This document shows, piece by piece, positions 27,742-36,044 of a stretch of 64,000 bases of DNA. Under the pieces are notes generated by a model. The model saw only the letters and a list, made by a program, of their open reading frames with translations. It had not been told where the DNA came from and did no database searches. Numbering within the stretch: position 1 is the first letter of the stretch; every line of letters begins with the position of its first letter. The translations under genes and the position numbers were made by a program. Origin of the DNA: Mesorhizobium sp. ORS 3324 (GTDB lineage Bacteria > Pseudomonadota > Alphaproteobacteria > Rhizobiales > Rhizobiaceae); contig LM655198.1 in the NCBI GenBank assembly GCA_000824825.2, positions 81,398 to 145,397 of the forward strand, read 5' to 3'.

Positions 27742-29340
27742 TCAGAAGCCGTAGGCGACGCCGTCTTGCCCCGGATCCGCACCACCGACCAAGCCGCCAG
27801 ACGTGAATTCGAGCGCATGAACCCAGCTGAAGGTATAGCTGAACGGTCTATATTTCACGTCGTAGCCCATGTCCGAAAGATTGCGCGCAACCGAGCGGGG
27901 AATGCGATTGGAGAGGTCTATGGCATCGCTCGTAGATGAAAATCGCGGCGCGGCAACTGCCCGATCGATAGCCATGCCGAAATCCAGCACATTGAGAACT
28001 GTCTGAAGCACTCCCATCGGAATCTGTGGTCCGCCGGGCGCACCAACAACCATTCGCGGTTTTCCGGACTCAAAGACAATAGACGGACATAGGGAGGAAA
28101 TTCGCATGCGACCAGGGGCAATGCTGCCAGGGCGATTGGGCCGGGGGTCGAACGCCCCCATCGTCCCATTATGCATGAAGCCGAGACCGGGGGTTACGAC
28201 GCCCGACGGCATTGCAAGCGTGTGCGTCAACGCCACACAATTGGCGTTGGAATCCACCACGGTGATATGGGTCGTGTGTTTGGCCTCGTATTCGCCAGCG
28301 GACCGGGTGATTTTTTGTCTTTCGCCGCGATCTATCTCGTCCGACCAACGCTTGATTTTTTTGGGATCGAGCAACTCTGCGGCCGGATCAGGAAGAACGG
28401 CCGGATCGCCGATGAGCGCTTCCTTGTCTATCGTGGCTCGCTTCATGATTTCGGAAACAATGCGGATATAATCGGGCGAATTATGCCCGAGACCTACCAA
28501 ATCATAATTCTCAAGAGCCTTCAGCATCTGCAGAAGCATCAAGCCGCTGGCCGGAGGCGGCACCGACACGACTTCATAATCCCTGTATTTTGAACGAACT
28601 GGCCTGGAAACACGTGCACGATAGGAGGCAAGATCCTCATGTGACAGTAGGCCTCCGTGCGCCGAAATGTCAGCAATCATGGTCTTTGCGATGTCGCCGA
28701 GATAGAACGCGTCAGCTCCATCTCTTGCGATCGCCTCCAGCGTCGACGCATAGTCCGCATTGACGATCTTTTCGCCAATTCTCTTGGTGCTTCCATCCGG
28801 TCGGCAATACAATCGCCGCCCTTCCTCCGAAACATGCAGGCGTTCCCCGGGATGTTCTTCATCCTCGCTCCAGAACCTGAAAACAGCCGGGCGGATCGTC
28901 CACCCCGCCCGCGCAATTTCTACTGCAGGCTGGATGATCTCCTTCCACTGCATCTTTCCGTAGCGGCTGTGTGCCAATTCATAGCCACGCACGGCGGCGG
29001 GAACCCCGATCGCACCATATCCCAGCTCGTTGACGCGCCCTTTTAGCTTGAACCCGAAACCGTCTTGCGATTGGACGTCGAATAGGCGCTCCCACATGGT
29101 CGAGGTAGCTGCGGCCGGCGCACGAGAATGAAAATCCACGGAAACCTGCTCGTTGCTTTGAGGCAAGTGGATGACCATGGTCCCGTAACCCGAAAGGCCG
29201 CACATTTGCGGATCAATTACCCCTTGTGCAAAAGCTACCGCAATCGCAGCGTCGATGGCGTTGCCACCCGCCTTCAGGATCTCGATACCTACCTCCGCTG
29301 CTTCGGGCTGCGGAGCGACCACCATCGACTTGTGCGTCAT
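27742..29340 (-). CDS. ggt: Gamma-glutamyltransferase-family enzyme 2
   Basis: A 532-residue GGT-family Ntn-hydrolase. The family signatures are closer to classical GGT than in the first copy: GGNAIDAAIAVAFAQGVIDPQMCGLSGYG (about 25-53), nucleophile T356 in KHTTHITVVDSNANCVALT, and the C-terminal SLCPSIVFESGKPRMVVGAPGGPQIP. No signal peptide, so probably cytoplasmic. The first few residues are short compared with periplasmic GGTs. Expected role: hydrolysis or transfer of gamma-glutamyl groups from imported compounds. LysR box D lies about 150-190 bases upstream, which places the gene in the inferred regulon. Confidence 0.9.
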   Translation of the reverse strand: MTHKSMVVAPQPEAAEVGIEILKAGGNAIDAAIAVAFAQGVIDPQMCGLSGYGTMVIHLPQSNEQVSVDFHSRAPAAATSTMWERLFDVQSQDGFGFKLKGRVNELGYGAIGVPAAVRGYELAHSRYGKMQWKEIIQPAVEIARAGWTIRPAVFRFWSEDEEHPGERLHVSEEGRRLYCRPDGSTKRIGEKIVNADYASTLEAIARDGADAFYLGDIAKTMIADISAHGGLLSHEDLASYRARVSRPVRSKYRDYEVVSVPPPASGLMLLQMLKALENYDLVGLGHNSPDYIRIVSEIMKRATIDKEALIGDPAVLPDPAAELLDPKKIKRWSDEIDRGERQKITRSAGEYEAKHTTHITVVDSNANCVALTHTLAMPSGVVTPGLGFMHNGTMGAFDPRPNRPGSIAPGRMRISSLCPSIVFESGKPRMVVGAPGGPQIPMGVLQTVLNVLDFGMAIDRAVAAPRFSSTSDAIDLSNRIPRSVARNLSDMGYDVKYRPFSYTFSWVHALEFTSGGLVGGADPGQDGVAYGF

Positions 29341-29778
29341 TTCGACCTCGTTGCTTGAACTGGGTATGTCAGAGGGCGTCGTCGCGCGGCCCTCGCAGCG
29401 ATTACGGGGCTGAGATAGCGCCTGACCGGGCCCTTCTTGAATTGCTAAAAAGGACAGAATACTTACACGCCGAATCGCGGCCGCTAAATCATAAAAAGAT
29501 TATTGCGTGATATAGATTATCTTTATGATAGTCCTTAGCGTCAGCGGTCTTGTTTTGCCACGGCAGCGAAGCGACCGGGCCTCGAATGTGTCCGACGAAG
29601 AGCAAGATCGAAAGCAGGTCGATGATGGATCTCGCTCCGACACTTGCAAAGGACCAAGTCGGCATTATCGCGCTCACAATGGCTACCACATCAGTAGTGC
29701 CTCGAAATTCCACTGCCAACATCGTGCTCGTCGTCCGGGCTCGAAACTTCGAGTACCCCTCGTACCACTGACCGATGG
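29341..29778. other. Intergenic region with LysR box D
   Basis: No gene recognised. Holds the promoter region of the second GGT-like gene, and the end of the gntR gene lies on its right. Confidence 0.5.
29490..29529 (-). promoter_or_regulatory. LysR-type box D (GGT-like enzyme 2)
   Basis: Minus strand: ATCATAAA, five bases, TCTATATC, then ATAATCTTTTTATG. The T-N11-A core ATAAA-N5-TCTAT is perfect. Confidence 0.65.
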
Positions 29779-30447
29779 TCAACCTATCTTGCGCTGAAGC
29801 GCGGCGAGCACCCCCCTTTCCGACCTAAGTAAATAGGCTTCCAGTTGCAAAACCGCAGCCGGGATTTCGCCATCCTCCAAGGTGCGGACGAGGCAAGCGT
29901 TCAACTCAATGTAAGGCTCGTGGAGGTGCGCGGCATCTTTAAGTTGCCCGAAAACCAGCCTGAGTTCGGCGAGCACCAAGTCGAAACAGGCGCTCAGTCG
30001 AGGACTATCGGAGAGCTCGACCATGGCGCGATGGAACTCCATGTTTATCGTCCCTACCTGCCGCCAATTGCCGACGGAACTCGCCTGCTTTGCCTGCTCT
30101 GACAGAACGCGCATCCGCGCGAGGGCTGGATGCCCTTTGACCGTGGCTTGAACCGCCCCCTTCTGAATTACAGAACGTACCCGATATATGTCGATGACGG
30201 CTGCTTCATCCGGAGCGACGACAAAGACCCCGCGATTGGCTATGTGCTTCAGGAGTCTTTGACTTGTAAGCAGGCGGAAAACTTCACGTAGCGTATTGCG
30301 CGAAACTTCAAACTGCCCGGCGACCGTTTGCTCAGAAAGCTTCTGGCCCGGCGCGAACTCACCCGCGATCAGGAGTTCGCGCATGCGCGCCGCCACCGCT
30401 TCGGCAAGGGATCCATTTTGGAGGTCCTTGGTGCTTAGCTTTGCCAT
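29779..30447 (-). CDS. GntR-family regulator (FCD type) of the pxp operon
   Basis: A 222-residue GntR regulator with winged helix (LIAGEFAPGQKLSEQTVAGQFEVS, RNTLREVFRLL) and an FCD domain (RSVIQKGAVQ, FHRAMVELSDSPR, HEPYIELNACLVRTLEDG). It is divergent from the pxpA operon, and a perfect ATTGTT-G-AACAAT palindrome sits between the two starts. Likely a repressor of the pxp operon relieved by a pathway compound (inference from divergent arrangement). Confidence 0.9.
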   Translation of the reverse strand: MAKLSTKDLQNGSLAEAVAARMRELLIAGEFAPGQKLSEQTVAGQFEVSRNTLREVFRLLTSQRLLKHIANRGVFVVAPDEAAVIDIYRVRSVIQKGAVQATVKGHPALARMRVLSEQAKQASSVGNWRQVGTINMEFHRAMVELSDSPRLSACFDLVLAELRLVFGQLKDAAHLHEPYIELNACLVRTLEDGEIPAAVLQLEAYLLRSERGVLAALQRKIG

Positions 30448-30488
30448 TTCCTCACCCGTGTCCGGCTGTCACCGTTATTAGAATTCAT

Positions 30489-30501
30489 ATTGTTGAACAA
30501 T
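30489..30501. promoter_or_regulatory. GntR operator candidate ATTGTT-G-AACAAT
   Basis: Perfect 6-bp inverted repeat around a single base, typical of TTGT-N-ACAA operators of the FCD GntR group. It lies 42 bases before gntR and about 50 bases before pxpA. Confidence 0.65.
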
Positions 30502-30550
30502 CATACCTGTGGTAGTAAACAATCGAGTTCACGCATTACCAGGTTTGTTT

Positions 30551-31315
30551 GTGACACAAGTCGATCTTAACAGCGATATCGGCGAGAGTTTTGGTCCCTG
30601 GCCGATGGGCGACGATGTGTCGATGCTGTCGATCGTCACAAGCGCCAATATCGCCTGCGGCTTTCATGCCGGCGATCCAGCCGGAATCTTCGCGGTCTTG
30701 AAAAATGCCGCGCGCCTTGGCGTTTCGGTCGGCGCCCATGTCGGCTACCGAGACCTCGTCGGTTTCGGCCGGCGCAACATGGATCCGTTGAGCGAGGAAC
30801 TGACTGGCGACACGATATATCAAATCGGAGCTCTACAAGGGCTTGCAAAGGCTGCCGGGACGACAGTTCGCTATGTCAAGCCGCACGGCGCACTTTACAA
30901 CACGATTGCTCACGACGCGCGTCAAGCTTCCGATGTCATAGCCGCAATCAAGGCTGTCGATCCATCTCTTCAGTTAATGGTGCTCTCCGGCACGCCCATT
31001 GTGGAACAGGCGCGGTCGGCCGGACTGACAGTAATATGCGAAGCTTTCGCTGACCGGGCCTACAATGCGGATGGCAGTCTCGTTAGTCGTCGCCTGCCTG
31101 GCTCAGTCGTCCATGATCCGGAACTGGTCGCAAGCCGGATGCTCAGCCTCGTCAGAGAGGGAACTATTCAGGCGATCGACGGCACGGAAATCGAGCTCGA
31201 GGCGCAATCAATCTGCGTTCACGGCGATACGCCGGCGGCCGTCTCGATTGCCCGGGCGGTTCGCCAGGCGTTGATTTCTAACGGCGTCGTACTGAAGACG
31301 TTCGCCCATGGCTGA
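30551..31315 (+). CDS. pxpA: 5-oxoprolinase subunit A (LamB/YcsF family)
   Basis: A LamB/YcsF protein with QVDLNSDIGESFGPWPMGDD at its N-terminus, IACGFHAGDP, VGAHVGYRDLVGFGRR and VKPHGALYN. I choose GTG at 30551, which gives 254 residues, the normal PxpA length; the frame is open from a GTG at 30509. PxpA with PxpB and PxpC forms the ATP-dependent bacterial 5-oxoprolinase, which opens 5-oxoproline to glutamate. It overlaps the next gene by eight bases, so the operon is tightly coupled. Related LamB/YcsF sets also act on other lactams or in urea-type chemistry. Confidence 0.9.
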   Translation: MTQVDLNSDIGESFGPWPMGDDVSMLSIVTSANIACGFHAGDPAGIFAVLKNAARLGVSVGAHVGYRDLVGFGRRNMDPLSEELTGDTIYQIGALQGLAKAAGTTVRYVKPHGALYNTIAHDARQASDVIAAIKAVDPSLQLMVLSGTPIVEQARSAGLTVICEAFADRAYNADGSLVSRRLPGSVVHDPELVASRMLSLVREGTIQAIDGTEIELEAQSICVHGDTPAAVSIARAVRQALISNGVVLKTFAHG

Positions 31316-32915
31316 GCGGCTCCGGTTTCTTCCTGCAGGCAACGACGCACTCCTCGTCGAACTCGGTGACCTCGAGACGACGCTAACCCTGCTCGGAGCG
31401 CTACAGAACGATCGCCCGGAAGGTGTTATGGATCTGGTGCCGGCAGCCCGCACGCTGCTTGTAAGCTTCGATAGGCTGATCACCAGTCGCGCTGCCTTGG
31501 TTCAAGCGATCTCCAGCATAGATTTCTCGTTTCGCAGCACCCGGCAGGGCAACACCTTCGAAATCCCCGTTGCTTACGACGGAGAGGATTTGAACGATGT
31601 CGCCGATCTCCTTGGCTGGTCGGTTGAGGACCTGGTCCGCCGACACACTGAAGCGACCTATACTGTCGCCTTTACCGGCTTTGCGCCGGGCTTTGCCTAC
31701 ATGACCTCGGACGATACGACCCTCGATGTGCCGCGTCGCAAGAACCCACGCGTGCGCATCCCGGCCGGCTCGGTCGCGCTCGGCGGAAAGTTCAGCGGCA
31801 TTTACCCGACCGACAGCCCTGGCGGCTGGCAGATTCTGGGCCACACACCGCTCAAGATGTGGGACATGAGCCGGTCCCGCGCAGCCCTGCTCGAGCCTGG
31901 CGACCGCGTATATTTCCGCGACATGGCAAAGGGATCAACTGCCTCCCCGCCCCCGATGCAGTTTCAATCAGCGACTCCCCCTTCAATGTCAAACACCTGT
32001 GGAGGGCTGCTTGTCACCCGCGCAGACCGTCCAGCGCTATTCCAGGATCTCGGGCGGCCGGGTCGGGCCGGGCAAGGCATTTCGGAATCCGGGGCGCTCG
32101 ATCGAACAGCATTGGTCGAGGCCAATCTCTGCGTCGGCAATCCTCGTGGATCCGCCGCCATCGAAATCACCTATGGCGGTTTTGCCTTCAAGACAGACCG
32201 GCCGGTGACGCTAGCGGTCACCGGCGCGCCGGCCCCCGCAACGATCCGCTCCCCCGAAGGCAAAATTGTCGGCGCGCCACTCGGCCAGCCGTTTGCGCTC
32301 GATACCGGCGACGAGTTGACCCTCGAATTTCCGCCGGAAGGCACGCGAAGCTATCTGGCGATCCGCGGCGGTTTTGCCGTCGACAGGCTCCTCGGCTCCG
32401 CCGCCACAGACACCTTGGCAAAGGTCGGTCCGGCTCCGATCGTAAAGGGTGATGTTCTCATGCCGGCGAACCAACCTGTCTCAGCCGTTGATCCCGCTCG
32501 CCCTCAACCAATGAAGCTGCCGAAGGAGGGTGATACGGTCACACTCGATGTCGCCTTCGGCCCACGCACGGACTGGTTTACTGAGAAATCGCTCTTCACT
32601 TTCCTAGCGCAAGAATGGCAGGTCACGGCAGAATCGAACCGAGTAGGAGTTCGCCTGGCTGGCGCTGAACCTCTAGAAAGGGCAGTTACATCCGAACTGC
32701 TGTCCGAAGGGACATTGCTCGGGGCCATCCAAGTTCCGCATAACGGCCAGCCCGTGCTCTTTCTGGCCGACCATCCACTGACCGGCGGCTATCCGGTCAT
32801 AGGCTCAATTGCCCGCCACCACCTCGATCTTGCGGGCCAGATCCCTATTGGCGGGAAGATACGCTTCAACACCGTTTCCGCCTTCGACCAGTTCATCAGG
32901 GACACCGACCGATGA
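31308..32915 (+). CDS. pxpBC: Fused PxpB-PxpC (KipI-KipA, carboxyltransferase-like) protein
   Basis: A 535-residue fusion. Residues about 1-215 are PxpB/KipI (LRFLPAGNDALLVELGD; YTVAFTGFAPGFAYM; RIPAGSVALGGKFSGIYPTDSPGGWQILG). Residues about 235-535 are PxpC/KipA (GGLLVTRADRPALFQDLGRPG; ESGALDRTALVEANLCVGN; FLADHPLTGGYPVIGSI). The two halves together correspond to the carboxyltransferase region of urea carboxylase / allophanate hydrolase subunits. The fusion is joined by a short proline-rich linker (ASPPPMQFQSATPPS). The stop overlaps the next start (ATGA). Confidence 0.92.
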   Translation: MAERLRFLPAGNDALLVELGDLETTLTLLGALQNDRPEGVMDLVPAARTLLVSFDRLITSRAALVQAISSIDFSFRSTRQGNTFEIPVAYDGEDLNDVADLLGWSVEDLVRRHTEATYTVAFTGFAPGFAYMTSDDTTLDVPRRKNPRVRIPAGSVALGGKFSGIYPTDSPGGWQILGHTPLKMWDMSRSRAALLEPGDRVYFRDMAKGSTASPPPMQFQSATPPSMSNTCGGLLVTRADRPALFQDLGRPGRAGQGISESGALDRTALVEANLCVGNPRGSAAIEITYGGFAFKTDRPVTLAVTGAPAPATIRSPEGKIVGAPLGQPFALDTGDELTLEFPPEGTRSYLAIRGGFAVDRLLGSAATDTLAKVGPAPIVKGDVLMPANQPVSAVDPARPQPMKLPKEGDTVTLDVAFGPRTDWFTEKSLFTFLAQEWQVTAESNRVGVRLAGAEPLERAVTSELLSEGTLLGAIQVPHNGQPVLFLADHPLTGGYPVIGSIARHHLDLAGQIPIGGKIRFNTVSAFDQFIRDTDR

Positions 32916-34621
32916 AGAAAGTCCTAATCGCCAACCGCGGTGAGATCGCCATCCGCATCGCACGCGCCGCACGCGACTATGGCATTGCCTCATCTGCCAT
33001 CTATTCGGACGCGGATGCGGGCTCACTCCACGTCGAGCTTGCCGATGAGGCCTTTAGCCTCGGGCCAGGCCGGCCGGCTGATACCTATCTGAACATCAGC
33101 AAGATCCTGCATGTCGCCATGAAGGCGGGGGCCGATGCCGTTCATCCTGGCTATGGCTTTCTTTCGGAACGATCAGAATTTGCGCAGGCGGTGATCGATG
33201 CCGGGCTTATATGGATCGGACCAGCGCCGGATGTGATAAGAGCTCTTGGAGACAAAGTTGAAGCACGGCGAATAGCAGGCAGGGTTGGCGCTCCCCTCGT
33301 CAAAGGTTCGGATGGACCCCTTGGCTCAGCCGCGGAAGCCGTTGCGTTTGCGAAGCAGGTCGGGATGCCGATTGCCATCAAAGCTGCCTTTGGCGGCGGT
33401 GGACGCGGTATGAAGGTTGCACGAAAGCTGGAGGAGGTCGGTGAACTGTTCGACTCTGCCGTCCGAGAGGCCATCGAGGCCTTTGGACGCGGCGAATGCT
33501 ATGCCGAGCAGTTCCTCGACAAACCACGTCATATCGAAGCGCAGGTGATTGCTGACCGCTACGGCAATATCGTCGTTCTCGGCACGCGTGACTGCTCGCT
33601 TCAGCGACGTAATCAAAAGCTAGTGGAGGAAGCGCCTGCCCCGTTCGTCACCGAAGATCAGCGCGCTCGCATCCACGCTGCGACGCGTGCGATCTGCGCC
33701 GAGGCCGGCTATACCGGCGCCGGCACGGTTGAGTTCCTGCTCTCCGACAATGGAGTTATCTCCTTCCTCGAAGTCAACACGCGCCTTCAGGTCGAGCATC
33801 CTGTGACTGAGGAGACGACCGGCGTCGACATCGTCATTGAGCAGTTGCGCATCGCAGACGGTCTGCCGCTCTCGATCGCCGAAACACCTGTTCCGCGCGG
33901 ACATGCCTTTGAGTTCCGAATTAACGCCGAAGATCCGGGTCGTGGGTTCCTGCCGACGCCAGGAGTTGTCAAGCGCTTTCGGCCACCCGCCGGTCCCGGC
34001 ATTCGCCTGGACGCCGGCGTTGAGAGCGGCTCTGAGATTCCTAGCCTTTACGATTCCTTGATGGCCAAGCTAATCGTTACCGCCGCAACACGCGATCAGG
34101 CATTGGTCAGGGCACGACGAGCGCTCGCGGAGTTCCAGATCGAGGGTGTTGCCTCGGTTCTGCCTTTCCACCGAGCCGTGGTCGAGGAACCGGACTTTAC
34201 CGGCGAAGATGGCTTCAAGGTCTACACCAACTGGATTGAGACCGCCTTCACGAGCATTGAGCCCGCGCCGCGTGTCGAGCCGGTGGAGGGTGGCGTTATT
34301 CGAACTTCGATCGAGATCGATGGGAGGCTTCATCGGGTTGGCTTGCCCGTGGCGCTCTTTTCTGCAATGGCCGCTCCGCGGCCATCAGCAGCATCAACCG
34401 GGCCCCAAAAAACAAATTCGGTGACGGCCACCATCCCGGGCATCCTCCAGAAATGGCTGGTCGAAGATGGGACTCGAGTTGCTGAAGGCGAAGGAGTGGT
34501 GCTCATCGAGGCGATGAAGATGGAGACGCTCGTTACCGCTCCTCAGGCCGGTCGTATCCGCATCATGGCAGAAGCCGGAGCAATGGTTGCACTCGGCGAC
34601 GAACTCGCGACGATCAACTGA
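32912..34621 (+). CDS. Biotin carboxylase with C-terminal biotinyl (BCCP) domain
   Basis: A 569-residue biotin-dependent carboxylase subunit. Biotin carboxylase domain: KKVLIANRGEIAIRIARA at the start, HPGYGFLSE, ATP-grasp glycine loop AAFGGGGRGM, RDCSLQRRNQKLVEEAPAP, FLEVNTRLQVEHPVTE. The C-terminal BCCP carries the biotinylation motif EAMKMET. No separate carboxyltransferase gene is adjacent. Since KipI/KipA-type proteins are homologous to the carboxyltransferase part of urea carboxylase, this protein plus PxpBC makes a split, urea-carboxylase-like enzyme. The sequence shows the domains and coupling; the lactam substrate is inferred from PxpA. Confidence 0.94.
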   Translation: MKKVLIANRGEIAIRIARAARDYGIASSAIYSDADAGSLHVELADEAFSLGPGRPADTYLNISKILHVAMKAGADAVHPGYGFLSERSEFAQAVIDAGLIWIGPAPDVIRALGDKVEARRIAGRVGAPLVKGSDGPLGSAAEAVAFAKQVGMPIAIKAAFGGGGRGMKVARKLEEVGELFDSAVREAIEAFGRGECYAEQFLDKPRHIEAQVIADRYGNIVVLGTRDCSLQRRNQKLVEEAPAPFVTEDQRARIHAATRAICAEAGYTGAGTVEFLLSDNGVISFLEVNTRLQVEHPVTEETTGVDIVIEQLRIADGLPLSIAETPVPRGHAFEFRINAEDPGRGFLPTPGVVKRFRPPAGPGIRLDAGVESGSEIPSLYDSLMAKLIVTAATRDQALVRARRALAEFQIEGVASVLPFHRAVVEEPDFTGEDGFKVYTNWIETAFTSIEPAPRVEPVEGGVIRTSIEIDGRLHRVGLPVALFSAMAAPRPSAASTGPQKTNSVTATIPGILQKWLVEDGTRVAEGEGVVLIEAMKMETLVTAPQAGRIRIMAEAGAMVALGDELATIN

Positions 34622-35357
34622 CCGACGATGTTCACGACCGAGACCGTGACAATTATGACCAAGCTCTAGCTTGAGCTTTCAGGAGATTGTCCATTCGGCC
34701 CGGGCCGGTAAAGCTGAGGTTGTCGGCGATTCAGCGATTCTCGGAGGGCCGAATGAACATCCATAAGAAACCGTTTGACGCCGTAGCGTCGAGAGGAGAT
34801 GGCGCTCGCCGTTGTTGAAGGCGCCTTTCCAAAGCCACTGCGGCGCGAACCTATGGTGTGCGGGCGAAGGTCGTGGCGCGCTGAGCCGAGCGTTTCCGGT
34901 ACGAAGGACGCGCCGGTATGGCGGATCGTTCGTCGCGACCGAATAGAAGCCCGGCACAGACCCCTGCAACGGTCGTCGACGAGGTCGCGACGCCGCGACG
35001 TCGTCGGGCGACAATGTCGGGACCAGCACCTGCTCGACATAGACAAGGACCACGTTGCCGTTCATTTGACGGTGAGCCTGAGGTGCGTCATGAACCTCCG
35101 CTCCAATCGCGGCTTCGCCAAATGGATCCACGCTGCTCGACAGGCTGCTTCACCCACCTCGGACATTCAATCGAGGGCTCCAGTTATCGGCTGCGCCAAC
35201 ACGCCGATATCGCCCCCGAGCACTGTCGATCATAAGTACCTCCGCATCGGCCGATCGACCGAACAAACTGGCTGATCACCGAAACCTTCACCTATCAGCG
35301 GGGGGAGATTGCATTCACACATTCGGGAAAGCTTCGGCTCACATTGACTTGGACTGG
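34622..35357. other. Decayed region with probable IS630 transposase remnant (minus strand)
   Basis: Minus-strand frames between about 34680 and 35270 contain YVEQVLVPTLSPDDV, which strongly resembles a conserved stretch of IS630-family transposases, but the catalytic segments that follow are out of frame or unrecognisable. No intact gene. Confidence 0.5.
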
Positions 35358-35481
35358 CGCTGCTTCATCGAGGCCATGAAGATGGAGACGCGCGTCACCG
35401 CTCCCCAGGCCGGCCGCATCCGCATCATCAGAACCCGGAGCAATGATTGCACTCAGCGACGAACTCGCCGCAATCAACTGA
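35358..35481 (+). pseudogene. Decayed second copy of the biotinyl-domain end
   Basis: The sequence encodes IEAMKMETRVTAPQAGRIRII and then continues in a shifted frame, matching the last 120 bases of the carboxylase gene at 34500-34621 nearly base for base until the end codon. A short deletion in the GRIRI(M)AEAGAM region breaks the frame. It is a 5'-truncated paralogous copy, so a second carboxylase locus once lay here, or a local duplication occurred. Confidence 0.8.
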
Positions 35482-36044
35482 GCGCGAAATATAAAACCCT
35501 TAGAAATCACATGGAGCCGACGGTTCCGGGTCGTCAGCCATGGATGCTTCTGCCGGCTATTCCTGCCGAAGGGCGCGCAGTTCGCAGGCCTGAGCCTCTT
35601 CAACACCTTTACTGAACGGAAGCTTCTGTACGCATAAGACCCACGCGCTGAATTGCAACCCATACAGCTGGCGAACAGCTTTCTCTCCGATTTTCCTCAG
35701 CTGTATCGTTTCGAACCATCATCCACCACACGCTTGACCGGCATTGGCTTGGAAGGGCTCCGTCCCTGACCGGACCGGCACGGGCTGCGATCCCTACACC
35801 CACTAGGTCCTGAACCGCGGACCGGCAGACTTGAACGCGCACCCTTCAGAGATCAAAAGAATTTATATCGGCCGCCGTCTTTTTGATCTACGAGACCCTC
35901 GGCACATGGTTTATTCAAGGAGAAAATAAGGGACGTTGCCTGACTGCACCTATGGTTTTCCAGTCAGGCCAGCAAGACTGCTAAGCAAACTTTCGGTTTG
36001 CTCAAAGTGGTGACTTCTTCGTACGTCGAAAATGGGAGGTTAAA
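35482..36044. other. SBP3 upstream region
   Basis: No gene recognised. Contains LysR-type box E and the SBP3 promoter; otherwise nothing clear. Confidence 0.5.
35849..35888 (+). promoter_or_regulatory. LysR-type box E (SBP3) within an inverted repeat
   Basis: GAGATCAA, five bases, TTTATATC, then GTCTTTTTGATC. The outer arms agatcaaaaga (35850-35860) and tctttttgatct (35878-35889) also form a near-perfect inverted repeat. It ends about 155 bases before the SBP3 start. Confidence 0.5.
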
